Positions 1-11,892 are shown, counted from the first letter of the stretch. The stretch is DNA of 64,000 nt from Schistosoma haematobium (GCF_000699445.3 NC_067195.1:85570569-85634568); one strand, 5' to 3'. The notes: generated from the letters alone by a model not told the origin. Numbers and translations are program-made.

Positions 1-1315
1 TTCTTACAATACGAGTAAATCTATTTCGTCATTATTTGGTACTCAGCAGTAGACAGTGAAGTTCTTTCACCAGAACGACTTTAAAACATTCACTTCTCGA
101 GCTTAGCTTGACGTCGTTAAATCGTTGGCTCTGGTTGTTCACATTATTGACTTAACATTAGATTGCCTTGATCAATATTGTAAGCGAACTCATTGATGGT
201 ATCAGTCATCTCTGCATATTACTAAATGACAAAGTCCAACATATCCACTACTGGTTATTGAGTAGTTTGATGCTGATACACATGTACATTGTGTCCCCTA
301 TCATGTTGGTTACTGTGCCCTCTTCATCAGTGAGTAGCTGATTGTTGTCTAGGATTTTTTCGTTTTCAATATTATGCTAGTTCATTGATGTGTGGGCGTA
401 GGTGATAATGATTGGTTGTTTGCATAGTCAGACAGGTGTGTCAGATGAGTTATATATTCCCCTATCCTTATTATTATCACTTATTATTGATTGTTCATTG
501 TTGTTAGATTGTGTCAGGTTTTTAGTGTGGAAATATATTTACGTTGTGGCTAACCACTTGTTCTTGATCTGAGTTGTGTTCAAGACACTGGGATGGAATC
601 TAGTGTAGATATTCGTCTTAAGTAAATTAACGTCCCATACATGTAAATGTGGAAAAATTAACCGTTATAACATTAGACAAAGTAAAACCGAGCATTATAA
701 CATTCATATTGATCGACAGTAAAAATTAAGTTCTAAATGTGAGTTTTTAACTTTTATTTTTAAGCAAGAAACATATGAATGTCTTAATGATGTTGAGTTT
801 TGTTTCCAAGTATATTAATATACAATTGAACATGTTTTAATTTAAACTACACTGAAGTGTAAAACTGTTGTTTGCTTATTGATCGTATCAAATTGTAATT
901 TTCAGTCTTATTTATTTATTTCACAAAAAAAAAAACATTGATGTGAATCGTCAGAAAGTTTTTCTCTAGAAATTGAAATTCGATTCTTTCTTAGAATCAA
1001 TGTTGACAATGTTACTGATTCTTATTTTGTAAATTTGAATTCATGTCTCTTTTTACACGTGAAACTTTTGCACGAAAGTTGTTCTTCATCGTGATAAAAG
1101 GTGTTGTTTTCATATTGATCTGTATCTTTAGTGCTTAGAATTTTTCACTCTTTTCTGAGAGTTGCTGTAACTGTAATATAATGCTTGAATCAATCTTACT
1201 TAATCTCTAACAATAAAGTTTTCTTTCAAGCTTATCTTTTGAAATAATTAGGGTTAGGTAGGACAAAAATTATGGTACCCAGTTATCGAAGCGTAGTTAG
1301 GAGTTATTGTTACAG
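1..1315. other. AT-rich region, no feature recognised
   Basis: I see no coding region, RNA gene or recognised repeat here. The sequence is AT-rich with short A and T runs, for example around 927-938. Confidence 0.5.
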
Positions 1316-1826
1316 TGGTCTTGAATGTTGTTACAGGTATGAGAGTGGTTATCAATTCCCGGTTGCCCACACCCTGGAAGAGTTCTTTTCGAGATACATG
1401 GAAAACAAATTGGGTTAGAGTTTGTCTTAATGACCAAAGAGCGTAACTGTATTTTCAAGGGACAATTGCTTGAGACCAGTCACACGACCTTTTTGTGGGA
1501 GGTTTGCATGTTAGCTCCGTACTTGTTGTGACCTTACCGCTGGAGTTGGAAATCCATAAGATAAGGCGAGGTGTGCATTTTTGTGGGAAGGCAGCATCAT
1601 TGTCATGCTGGTTGTCTGAGGGGAAGACCTTAATGCCGTCACACAACTGTACAGTCAGCAGTACGACTTCGCCATTGGGTTTGCTGTTTTCAGTCTTACC
1701 ATTCTTCAACCGACCTGCCTGATATGGTAAGACGTAAATGAACATGTGTTCTAGCCAATATAGGTCGGCTGAGTCATCACGACAGGCGAGCCTGACCACC
1801 ACGTCGATGTAGCAGCAACAGTTGAG
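1316..1826 (-). repeat. 5' region of RTE-like family B, isolated fragment
   Basis: The reverse complement aligns by eye with 49599-50075, where the same sequence precedes an RTE-like endonuclease/RT remnant. Shared words include ggtcggttgaag, aacagcaaacc and ctgctgactgtacag. I therefore read it as the 5' region of a family B element separated from its body. It contains a 115-codon minus-strand open frame (1455-1802) that matches no protein I know. The copy at 49.6 kb does not keep that frame open over its full length, so I do not call it a gene. Confidence 0.6.
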
Positions 1827-1995
1827 AGTTATTATACTTACCTGAAGACAAATAAATAACTAAGCCTTCATATCTCATACTTAACATATTACTAATAGCC
1901 TAATCATCTGGAAATTTAATAGCAATGTCCATATTCATATCAGTTACGAATGGGTCAATTTTTAAAGCACTTAATATACAATGACTGGAGTGTTG

Positions 1996-2010
1996 CTTTA
2001 GACTTAGCTT
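1996..2010. repeat. Target-site duplication, left copy (15 bp)
   Basis: ctttagacttagctt occurs here and again at 3760-3774, exactly flanking the minus-strand family B fragment. This marks the borders of one target-primed insertion. Confidence 0.85.
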
Positions 2011-2654
2011 CAGTCAGTCAGTCAGCCACAACGTAGGACCAGGCACATATATGCATCGGTCCAAGTTGCCATATCTTATTAACACAACAAGATGGACACC
2101 GGATTCATAAGAATAGTTAATTCAATGGTGGTAATATATAAAAGAAAGATTGCAATAAGAATATGGTACAGGAAGAAAGAATTAGTTCGTGGAAAGAAGC
2201 CCCCGAATGCCCTGGTACGGCCGAGAGTGGGGAGAGTCCGCTCTCCCTCTCGAAATACTCTCACACGGCCACGCGTATACAGCCTCTGCCAGGGAAGTCC
2301 TACTCATTGCCTTCTCGTGGCATTACTGTTGTTTACGAAAATGAAAGGACGAAAAGCGGATGTCCGGCGCTTTAACCGGATCACAAATCAATGGTACACA
2401 TGGACTCCAGTATCCTGCGGGAACAAATGGCGTATGAACCAATCGTTGGTCACCGGCTACCATGGGATTGCATCTCCTTACGATGCTCCACTGCCTTGTG
2501 GGTTAGACCTTTAGGTCAAAGGCTCGGGGAGTGGCCCCCTAAGATAACCACCTGCTTCGGTTTGGGCACCCGGGCAGTATCACAGCCCACACACAAATGA
2601 TGAACTCTCTATGTCTATGGAAATTACTTTTCTCGCTTCGAAAAACAATCAATT

Positions 2655-2722
2655 GATTCAAATTATTATCATTACAATTATTGTCATTATTAATACTATT
2701 ATTATTACTATTACTATTATTG

Positions 2723-2772
<50 letters not shown>

Positions 2773-2775
2773 TTC
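2655..2775. repeat. (ATT)n microsatellite
   Basis: Imperfect, then perfect, att repeats lie between the 5' UTR and the endonuclease ORF of the family A element. They produce spurious poly-Asn and poly-Ile frames that are not genes. Confidence 0.95.
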
Positions 2776-2875
2776 CACATTATTCACCCTCTTTTATACT
2801 TATACAGCGGCTCGTCTTTGGTGGAAATTCGATTGTATCTAAACGTTCTCGAGTCACTGTCCGGTTGAAAATTGT

Positions 2876-3670
2876 ATGTTACCACCGAATATGAGTACTG
2901 AAGCAGTTTTTCTGAAACCACGTGCGCCATTCAAACTGGCTGCCTTCAACGTTCGCACATTTATGCAGGTCGGACAACAGATAGGGCTAGCTATGTCTTT
3001 GGAAAGTCTTAATATTGATGTTTGTTGTCTATCCGAGACCCGTATTCAAGACTCTGGCGAAGTACTACAAATTCGCTCTACATCTGTCACTTCAAAAAGC
3101 TTGTTTTACGTGCGCTTATCCGGGGACCCTGTGGCATCTTCGTCTAGTCTTGCTGGCGTTGGTGTCGCACTAAGCGCTAGAGCTGAGGCAGCACTAGTCG
3201 ATTGGATCCCCATTAACAGTCGGTTATGTGCTGTTAGATTAGAAAGTTCCATCAAAGTGAGAAGAAATCGGCGTGAGAAACAATGTCTTTTCGTCATCTC
3301 CGCCTATGCCCCGACAGATTGCAGCCCGGATGCAATCAAGGATGAGTTTTACCACCAGTTATCTGTTCTTCTCCAGAAAGTGCGTTCGACAGATATTGTA
3401 GTACTAGCCGGAGACTTGAATGCTCAGGTCGGGCGTCTAGGCACAGAAGAGAGTCGTTTAGGTGGCCGATGGGGACTCGTTGGTCGCAGGTCAGATAACG
3501 GGGACCGTCTACTGCAACTGTGCACAGACCACAACCTGTTTCTGGCTAGCACTAACTTTCGGCACAGTCATCGCCGATGTGCCACCTGGCGTCCTCCCTC
3601 TGCATTTTGTGGCGCATATATATTTGGCGCTCTCTTGTACCAATATTTATGTGTTCAAATAAATAAATAA
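2876..3670 (+). pseudogene. RTE-like apurinic endonuclease domain, truncated before RT
   Basis: This 264-codon ORF starts at an ATG and encodes the N-terminal AP-endonuclease-like domain of an RTE-type retrotransposon polyprotein. That enzyme nicks target DNA to prime reverse transcription. Conserved blocks visible are AFNVRTF (about residues 24-30), CLSETRIQD (52-60), ISAYAPTD (141-148) and AGDLNAQVG (183-191). The last ~25 residues (from CGAYIFGA) are translated 3' UTR, because the RT and C-terminal regions were deleted. The protein could not support retrotransposition alone. The frame itself is open, suggesting the deletion is young or happened during the insertion. Confidence 0.8.
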
Positions 3671-3759
3671 ATAAACCGTAGAAAGAAAGATATGAAGCGA
3701 TTTTAATCTCTTAGTTTAAGGGAAGACAGAGAGTGTATACACCGACGCCATTGTGATCA

Positions 3760-3774
3760 CTTTAGACTTAGCTT
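3760..3774. repeat. Target-site duplication, right copy (15 bp)
   Basis: Identical to 1996-2010. It closes the family B insertion that contains the nested family A element. Confidence 0.85.
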
Positions 3775-5225
3775 TACTTAATTCGGTTGGATCTGTCAGG
3801 TACTATCATTAGCCCTCATGCAATTGAAGATTGAATAACATTTGGTTTATCAGTCAGTTATAATCCGACATAGGTATGGGTCAGTGCAAGTTATTACACT
3901 ATATCAGCACTGAAATCAACAAAACGATTGCAAAGTAGTAAAAATAATAATACAGTATCAATATCAATGGTGGTGACACTAAACAGAGTGGACTTTGTTT
4001 TAAAAGGAATGAAATAAGGGAGATCATGGGACAATAGAGGATTCAAAACTTAGGAGATGATATAATGAAGCAGTGAGATTGCACGTTTCCGATTAAAAGC
4101 CTTGACAACTGTATGTCACTTAAAGATGAGAAGGAAAGTATATAAAAATGGAGAGAACTAGAACCAAGTCCTTGATATAGAATAGTTTTTAATGTTTATT
4201 GACGAGCTCACAGTCTGTTGTTAAACCTTTCGATTTAGACTAACATATTAAAAAAAGACCAGTATTGGAGTTTACTGTTAGCTTGATTTGATCCTGACAT
4301 ATGGGCTAGTAATCGATGAGCTTTTCAAGCTAGCCTACTGTAGAAAAACTTGTAAGATATTTAGATGTAATTACCAAATATCGATTCCGTGAAAGCATTA
4401 TTACAGAGCAAATGATGGGGCAAGCTAAAAATCCCGATATCATAATTACAGCTTTATTATACAAATCTTGAATGATGAAATGTTGTGGTGACCATTAGAA
4501 TAAGGAAAAGAAGTAAACAATGACTCGAACTACTTATTAATAATCAGTAGTATACAAGAGTGGAGGTGTGTACATGAAGTCCATGGTACTCAAGGTTAGC
4601 CAAAGCATATATCCTGATATGGATGTATTTAACGATTTATGTTATTACAAATATAAAAAAACTGTAACAAACATCGCATTATATAAAACGGATCCCCTAA
4701 TATTCGTCTGTATGAATATCAATAAACAGTCCAACTCTACGACATATTTTTGTTTATATCAACACCCGTAAACAATGAAGAACAGATTTAACTAGAGAAA
4801 TGTTAAGATTTGGATTTATTTAAACACATAAATATTGGTACAAATTAAAGGGTTCTCAGTTGCTTGTTCAGAACAATTAACAATCAATAGGCACATCGAT
4901 AATGATCCAGTTTATATGACCCAATTATGTTTAAGGTTCACAGAACACACTTTTTAACCATAAGTGGAGAAATTTCAATAGTTCTCTACTATCGGAAGCT
5001 ATTGCTAATTATGTTGTCTAGAAAGACGACGAAAGTTTCACGATTAAACTATTCAGATGTGGGAATGAAGTCCCATCAGTTATTATGTTTTATGTGTACA
5101 ATTCTCAATGGAATTCGTTGATCTTGTTTGTATTTGAAATTTTTCGAATAATAACAATACACATAAACTCATTAAATACGAATATAATATTATCAGAGAT
5201 TGGATGATTTTGTTTTGAGCATACT
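3775..5225. other. AT-rich region, no feature recognised
   Basis: Only short chance frames are present (for example 4568-4771). None shows a recognisable domain or a repeat shared with the rest of the window. Confidence 0.5.
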
Positions 5226-5575
5226 AGAAGTATATCTTCGCCTAGAGCTACTGCCGGTCCCAAGCCTAGATAAAGGAAGAGGATTGGGCATGGGGTTAGC
5301 GACCCCATCCCGTAGAAAACTAACTCGCTAAAAAACGCTAACCAGAAAAAAATTCAAACCATTTAAACTCTGCTCTTGGGAGGTAGAAGGTCTCCATTTA
5401 GAAGAGCTATGACGCCTCATGATCAAAGCCGAGTTCCTTCGGAAGTCACGAGGCCGATGCCCCGTCGGACAACCAGAACAACCATTTAGTTAGGTACATG
5501 GAATGCTCGTACAATGTGGAAGACTGGGAGAGTCTTCCAAATTGCTGTAGAGATACTAGAAGAAAACAGCCTACC
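5226..5575 (+). mobile_element. 5' fragment of an RTE-like (SR2-type) family D element
   Basis: The sequence ends with a frame that reads GTWNARTMWKTGRVFQIAVE (about 5492-5551), the typical start of an AP-endonuclease domain. The preceding ~270 bp has the GC-rich, purine-rich look of a LINE 5' UTR. The frame stops fitting near 5575. The continuing part of the endonuclease (KYNLEMLGISE) appears at 8455 in the split family D element, so both belong to the same family, but this is a separate 5' piece. The SR2 name is from memory of schistosome elements. Confidence 0.6.
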
Positions 5576-6077
5576 GTCTTATTTGGTTAATATGAAGATA
5601 TACTTCAGATGATGATTTTAGTTTCAATCATGCAATAAATCAACAGATATGTAAGTCCTACATTTGATTTATTTACTAATTGATTTATGAACAGGAAATA
5701 ACGAAAATAACACTCCAAATTTAATGACTAATCAACCAACTATATGAAAGATATGAAAATCATATACGTAACTATGGGTGTGGAATTGTCCATTTATTGA
5801 TTAGTTGCTTTTCATTATTGATAATCAAAATACAATAAGCATTAGATAGTAAAATTACGATTTTTAATTACAAAGAAAAATGATAGGTTTCTCAAGAGAT
5901 TCGTGATGGAGATACCCTAGATACAAAAGAGTCGGATGAAATTGATATCAAGTGTGATATAACGATGGCAAATTAGATGTGATAAAGGTTGAGAAGTGCA
6001 ATACAATTAAACGTAAGCAGCGATAAATGAATGTGAAAATTCTATGCGGTTTATTTACAGAAGGAAAATTCTCACAT

Positions 6078-6425
6078 AGGTTGTCAGTCAGTCAGCTACA
6101 ACGTAGGATCAGGCACATATATGCATCGGTCTAAGTTGTCACACCCAATTAGCACAACAAGATCAACACCAAATTCATAACAGTAGTTAATTCAATCGCA
6201 GTAAACGAAAGACTGCATATAAGGACATCGTACAAGAAAAGAAAGAATATATGAAGCGATTTTAATCTCATAGTTGATGGGAAGATAGAGAGTGTATACA
6301 CCTACACTATTGTGATCGATTCTGAGCCATGTGACCCAGAGTCTCTAACCATTGATTACGATAGTGACGCAGACCCCAACCAAGTAGTCCGCATCTACCA
6401 ACATGGCCATGTTACGACCGCGATG
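6078..6425 (-). mobile_element. 3' end fragment of RTE-like family B
   Basis: The minus strand encodes GHVGRCGLLGWGLRHYRNQW and then LETLGHMAQNRSQ before a stop, the C-terminal tail of an RTE-type polyprotein. A 3' UTR and (GACT)n tail follow, ending at about 6078 (plus strand gtcagtcagtcagc). The same 3' UTR occurs at 2011-3759 and 50500-51213. The fragment is 5'-truncated. I found no clear target duplication. Confidence 0.75.
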
Positions 6426-6865
6426 CTTGACTGAATGATTTCAGATAGCAGTATCTTTTAAAACTAACGAAGTCATCGTCAACATAGAATATACACAAAA
6501 GTACTTATTTTGAGGAGTCATTGGACATTACAACATTTAGAAATCATAAATCAAGAAAACAATCTTCCAAATTCTAGGGTTCGATCCAAGTATAGATGAA
6601 GTAAAAATTTGACCTCATAAAAAATGGGATAATTATTTTAAAATGAACAATTTTAGAAACGGTTGATCATCACTTTAATTTAAAAAGAAACCATAACTAT
6701 AAACAGTCAACGAAGAATAAGTGAATCTTTGCGGAAACAAAATATTCATAAGCCTTAAAAATAAGGATATTACCAGAGGAAAACCTACCGTAAAGTACAT
6801 TTCATGCAACCTTACCAAGTATTTATCTATTGACATACCATACATATATGAAATATTTGTCATCT
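6426..6865. other. No feature recognised
   Basis: AT-rich spacer between a family B tail and a family A copy. Overlapping short frames on both strands (6675-6954) have no recognisable content. Confidence 0.45.
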
Positions 6866-7316
6866 TATCAAATTTGTGTGAGGGCTGTGGTACTACCCGG
6901 GTGCTCAGATTGATGGAGGTGATTTTCTTGGGGAACTACTCCTCGATCCTTTGACCCAGCGGTCTGATCCACAAGGCAATGGAGCAACATAAGGACATGC
7001 AGTCCCATGGCGGCCAATGAATAACAATGATTCCATACGCCATTTGTTCCCTCAGGATATTGGAGCCCATATGCACCATTGGTTTGGAATCAGGGTTTCC
7101 CAACTCCTCTTGGTGGACCCTCCGTGTTCATCAACCCGGTTAAAGTGCCGGACATTCACTTTTCGTCCTCTCAATTTCGTAAACAACACCCCCACCACGA
7201 GAAGGCAGTGAGTAGGACTTCCCTGGAAGAGGCTATATACGCATGGCCATGTGAGAGCATTTCGAGAGGGAAATCGGACTCTCCCCGCTCTCGGCCATAC
7301 CAGGGGCATTTGCATC
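6866..7316 (-). repeat. Family A short element, 3' tail missing
   Basis: The reverse complement matches the 5' UTR module of family A from the ctggtatggccgagagcgg start through the module's end (cagccctcacacaaat). The characteristic tgtggcgcatat 3' tail present in other copies is absent; the sequence runs into ttgataagatgac. Frames on either strand are shadows of the GC-rich repeat. Confidence 0.75.
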
Positions 7317-7984
7317 CGACAACGATATTTCACGTCATCGGTGCGGGGTATTGGGAGTAGCTTTCAACTAGTAATAACACTGATATATCATTGTAACAAA
7401 AATACTTCTTCACGATTAGACAGTTATTCAGTAAAAATATAACATTTCAAATGTCTCTATGAAGCAAAGTATGTAAGTTAATCGACAAAATATTTCTTCT
7501 CTCATTCAAAGGTGTTCAACATCAACTGAAGAATTAATGAAAATTAAAATTGATCTAGCGGCCTTCAAATCTCATGACAACTATCATATATCAGTATCAA
7601 ATTCATGTTGTTGTTTTTTTTGTTTCTTTCTCAAGAAAAGGAGTAAAGTGAATATTTTGATTACTTGTACTCGATAAATATAAGCGATATGTAATATATT
7701 TGAGAAATCAATGGATGTAATAGTCATGTGTTATAGTATTACGACTTTAGTTAGAATATCAAGTGGAAACGCTTATCATCAAATGATGTAATTTATCGAT
7801 TATATACACATACATGTGATTTCTACATACCACGAATATTAGGCACTTCTATTTACTCGCACTTAACTCTAGATCAGTAGTATAATATATGCATAATAAT
7901 TGAACATCTCATAATATAAGGAAAACTTCAAAATTACAATATCCAGTTCAAAGAATGCAACTATATTGCAATATTATTGAATTA
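7317..7984. other. AT-rich spacer with a minor repeat word
   Basis: No gene is visible. About 40 bp at 7930-7968 (attacaatatccagttc and flanking bases) recur at 47254-47292, so a small unnamed repeat is shared between the two loci. Confidence 0.4.
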
Positions 7985-8454
7985 CTTACTTACTTACATA
8001 TGCCTGTTACTCCAAATGAAGCACAGGCCGCCGACCAGTGTTCTCTAACCCACTCTGTCCTGAGCCTTCCTTCCCAACTTTATCCAATTTTTGTTCATTT
8101 TTCTCATGTCTATCTCCATTTCCCGGCGTAGTGTGATTTTTGGTCTTGAGGATTCCATATGAGGGCTTGAATTGTGACTCAGTTCGGTGCTTTCCTCAAT
8201 GTGTGTCCTATCCACTTCCAGCACTTCTTCCTGATCTCTTCTTTCGCTGGGATCTGGATTGTTCTCTCCCACAATAGGTTGTTGCTAATAGTGTCTGGCT
8301 AACGGATCCAAAGTATTTTGCGTAGACAGCTGTTAATAAACATTTGTATCTTCTGGATGATGGCTTTTGTAGTGCTCAAAGTTTCCGCCCCAGTAGACAG
8401 TAGAACTGTCTTGACATTTGTATTAAAAATTCTGACCTCGGTGTTGGTTGACAG
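7985..8454 (-). mobile_element. 3' half of family D RTE-like element (direct segment)
   Basis: The reverse complement encodes the RT C-terminal region: it starts STNTEVRIFNTNVKTVLL, continues through AIIQKIQMFINSCLRKIL and [13 protein letters not shown], and reaches REMEIDMRKMNKNW and KAQDRVG. It is broken by stops and frameshifts. It ends in a (TAAG)n tail at 7985 (plus strand attacttacttacttac). It abuts head-to-head with the endonuclease-RT half at 8455. The two halves are consecutive parts of one element in opposite orientation. Confidence 0.85.
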
Positions 8455-10818
8455 GAAATACAACCTAGAGATGCTTGGAATTAGTGAAACATATTAGACG
8501 CAAGTTGGACAACAACGATTAGCTTCAGGAGAGCTTCTGTTATACTCTGGCCACGAAGAATAAAATGCCCCATATACACAAGGAGTTGCATTGATGCTGT
8601 CCAAACAAGCACAAAATGCACTTATGGGATGGGAATCTCATGGACCAAGGATCATCAAAGCCTCCTTCAAAACAAAGAAAGAGGGCATTTCAATGAATAT
8701 CATCCAATGATATGCGCCTACCAACGATTACAATGAAGACGCTAAAGGTCAATTCTACAATAGGCTGCAGTCAATCATCGGGAAGTGTCCAACAAAGGAC
8801 CTGACTATTCTGATGGGAGATATCAATGTCAAGGTTGGAACGGACAACACTGGATATGAAGACATCATGGGATGACACGGACTGGGAGAAAGGAATAAAA
8901 ATGGTGATAGATTCGCAAATCTATGTGCCTTCAATAAACTGGTCATAGACGGCACTATATTCCCACATAAACGCATACACAAAACCACTTGGACTTTACC
9001 GGATCACACTACACAAAACCAAATCGATCACATCTGCATCAACAAAACGTTCAGGAGGACGATGGAAGACGTGGGAACCAAGAGAGGAGCTGATATAGCA
9101 TCAAATCATCACTTGCTGGTCGCCAAGATGAAATTGAAACCCAAGAAGCACTGGACAACAAGGGGCGGACAATATCACAAAAGTTCAATACGGCTTTTCT
9201 TCGGGATACTGACAAATTCAACAAATTCAAAATAGCCCTCAGCAATAAGTTCCAGGCCTCTCATTATCTACCCAATGGAGAGGGAACTGCTATGGAGAGC
9301 AACTGGAAGGGGATCAAAGAAGCAGTCATTTCAACATGACATGAGGTTCTGGGCCACAAGAAGCACCATCACAAGGAATGGATCACTGTTGATACACTGG
9401 ATAAGATTCAAGAAAGGAGGAACAAGAAGGCAGCAATCAATACCAGTCGAACAAGAGCAGAAAAAGCCAAGGCACAAGATGAATACACAGAAGTAAACAA
9501 GCAAGTGAACAGGAGCATCAGAACTGACATACGTAAATATGTGGAGGATTTAGCAATGACGGCGGAAAAGGCTGAAAGTAAAGGAAACATGAGATAACTG
9601 TATGACATAACAAAGAAACTCTCTGAAAATCACCGTAAACCAGAACGACCAGTGAAAAGCAAGGAAGGCAAGGTAATCACCAACACTGAAGAACAACGAA
9701 GCAGGTGGGTAGAACACTTCAAAGAACTCTTGAATCGACCAGCCCCAATGAACCCACCCATCATCGAAGCAGCACCCACGGACCTCCCAATCAATTTTGG
9801 CCCACCAACAACTGAAGAAATCAGCATGGCCATCAGGCAAATCAAGAGTGGCAAAGCAGCAGGACCAGACAACATTCCAGCAGAGGCACTAAAAGCAGAC
9901 GTAACGTCAACTGCAAGGATACTCCACATTCTCTTCAATAAGATTTGGGATGAGGAACAAGGACCAACAGACTGGAAAGAAAGACTTCTGGTCAAAATAC
10001 CAAAGAAAGGTGGTTTCAGCAAGTGTGAAAACGACAGGGGTATCACTCTTCTCTCAATACCGGGAAAAGTCTTCAACAGGGCATTGTTAAACAGAATGAA
10101 ATACTCTGTAGACGCCCAACTTCGTGACCAACAGGCAGGATTCTGTAAGGGTAGATCGTGTACAGACCGAATCGCAACTCTACGGATCATCGTGGAACAA
10201 TCAATTGAATGGAATTCATCACTCTACATCAACTTCATTGACTACGAAAAGGCATTTGATAGCGTGGACAGAACAACACTATGGAAGCTTCTTCGACACT
10301 ACGGCGTGCCTCAGAAGATAGTCAATATCATACGGAATTCCTATGATGGATTAAACTGCAAAATCGTGCATGGAGGACAATTGACAGACTAGTTCGAAGT
10401 AAAGACCGTTGTCAGGCAAGGTTGTTTACTCTCACCCTTTCTCTTTCTCCTGGTGATCGACTGGATCGTGAAGACGTCAACATCTGAAGGGAAACACGGG
10501 ATACAGTGGACATCTAGGATGCAGCTGGACGATCTAGACTTCACAGACGATTTGACCCTCCTATCGCAAACGCAACAACAAATGCAGGAGAAGACGACCA
10601 GTGTAGCAGCAGTAGGTCTCAACATACCCAAAGGGAAAAGCAAGATTCTCCGATACAACACAGCATGTACCAATCCAATCACAATTGACGGAGATTTGAA
10701 AGATGTAAAATTCTATGCATATTTGGGCAGCATCATTGATGAATACGGTGGATCTGATGCAGATGTGAAGGCGCAGATCGGAAAAGCAAGAGCAACATAT
10801 CTACAATTGGAAGGCATC
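8455..10818 (+). pseudogene. Endonuclease-RT half of family D RTE-like element (inverted segment)
   Basis: Reading plus: the endonuclease region (KYNLEMLGISE, YAPTNDYNEDAKGQF, LMGDINVKVG) is interrupted by stops such as a TAG after SETY. A linker follows, then the reverse transcriptase with SGKAAGPDNIPAEAL, GITLLSIPGKVFNRALLNRM, motif A FIDYEKAFDSVDR and a catalytic box altered to FTDD (family norm FADD). The longest intact frame is 9652-10392. The segment stops at about 10818 in YLQLEG, a few codons before the point where the minus-strand half starts. Too many lesions for a functional protein. Confidence 0.85.
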
Positions 10819-11151
10819 TAGAACCCTTTGGTATAACTATTCAATAATTAGGCTATGTATATTTATATTCCTCTTATTATAAGCTTTATTTTGACCTATA
10901 TTATTGTACGATTTACTGTTCTTAAGCTATGTTCAGTTTACTGACCATTGCCTCTTACGTTCACAGCCACTTTATGACTTAATACTAACGTTTAAATTTT
11001 GGATTGATTTTAGTGAGACAAATATTAAAAACCATTTGATCTTTTACGACCAACTAATTATTATAATATACATCCCACCATCCAATTTTGACAATGTACT
11101 AGAAGAATTTTCAAATAAATACTTTTTCCACTTCATACTAGTCACACTTAC

Positions 11152-11892
11152 TTGATTTTCATTAATTTCCACTAAGTAGCTTCGAAAGTCTGACCAACCA
11201 ACAGTTAGCAAATATATCCCACCAATACTCATAAATATCAATACTAAATAAAAATGGCGATGTGTATACAAACCAATACAATTAGCTGTCCATGGACAAT
11301 GATGATCCATACATAATATACATGTTTTACATATAGCACAATGATGTGCTCTTATTGGACGTGATACAAAACATCGTGAACACATAGTACTAGTAGTATT
11401 ATATGGAATTCGTGGTACATTGCCGGGATTAATGAAAACAGCAGATAAATAATGGAAATAAATATTGACGATGATTAGATGACTTAATGTAAAATGTAAC
11501 GAAAACCATGTACCCTCAGTACGTAAACTACACTTGATCGAATTATATCCACTATATAAATAACATGAATTCAAAATGAAAAGACGACGTGGTATCAAAA
11601 CTGTATACAATAAACATAGAATCAAGCATAAATAAGTTAATACTAATGCGACTAGAGTTCGGCCGAAATTTTTCCGACCACCAAGGTATAACGAGAAACA
11701 ATTTAAAATTGGTCCTAATATAAAAATTGTGTAAATGTTTGATATAAAATATAAAAACCAATCAATACATTGATAAATAGATTGGGGTGATGATAAATTT
11801 CTGCTTAGGTTAATCATCATTATCTCTGGCATGTATAAACGAATTAAACATTTTAAAATGTAAATGTGGTCAGAGAAAAATGTAGTTTTCAT
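11152..11892 (-). CDS. DHHC palmitoyltransferase, ZDHHC16-like, large 5' coding exon
   Basis: DHHC proteins are membrane S-acyltransferases: the DHHC cysteine is acylated and passes palmitate to substrate cysteines. This exon encodes 247 residues from the first ATG (complement of 11890-11892). It has hydrophobic segments at about 45-70, 79-100, 130-153 and 214-233, an NPGNVP motif at 155-160, the cysteine-rich domain from CSRC at 171, and DHHC at 196-199 followed by PWTANCIG. Four membrane spans with the CRD between the second and third pairs is the family topology. The resemblance to ZDHHC16 (short N-terminus, HRHFYLVLIF after the CRD) is inference. The exon ends at a donor, CAA|GTAAGT, after ENQ; a 3' splice site (tcgatttttcag) 29 bp before the ATG suggests a 5' UTR intron. 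The remaining ~100 C-terminal residues lie in downstream exons I could not find. The downstream intron contains the family D element. Confidence 0.85.

Larger units (their letters stand above)
2184..3677 (+). mobile_element. Family A RTE-like retrotransposon, RT region deleted
   Basis: It begins near ccccgaatgccctgg with a GC-richer 5' UTR of about 430 bp, followed by an (ATT)n tract and an endonuclease ORF. It ends with a 3' UTR starting tgtggcgcatatat and an (AAATA)n tail. The entire reverse transcriptase region is missing: the endonuclease frame runs straight into the 3' UTR at about 3605. It lies inside a family B fragment. Short imperfect flanking words (gaagaaaga and gaaagaaaga) are a plausible target duplication. 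Confidence 0.8.
2011..3759 (-). mobile_element. 5'-truncated family B retrotransposon, split by a nested element
   Basis: On the minus strand the element ends at 2011 in a (GACT)n tail, seen on the plus strand as cagtcagtcagtcagcc. The 3' UTR matches the copy at 6078-6425, including atgaagcgattttaatctc (here 3693-3711). It is interrupted at about 2184-3677 by a plus-strand family A element, after which the B sequence resumes. A perfect 15-bp target duplication flanks the whole. Only 3' UTR and a few terminal bases remain, so it has no coding capacity. RTE membership is inferred from longer B copies in this window. Confidence 0.8.

Noticed and set aside
1455..1802. 115-codon minus-strand ORF as a host gene
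   Set aside because: The sequence recurs at 49.6-50.1 kb as the 5' region of an RTE-like element and the frame is not conserved there.
2092..2600. Plus-strand frames of 60-140 codons over the family A 5' module
   Set aside because: The same frames recur at every A copy in several registers. They reflect a stop-poor GC-rich repeat, not a protein.
2539..2868. Poly-Asn and poly-Ile open frames on the two strands
   Set aside because: They are translations of an (ATT)n microsatellite inside a retrotransposon.
7985..10818. Target duplication tattattgaatt / attcaataatt for the family D element
   Set aside because: The two words are inverted relative to each other, not direct repeats, so they do not support a target duplication.
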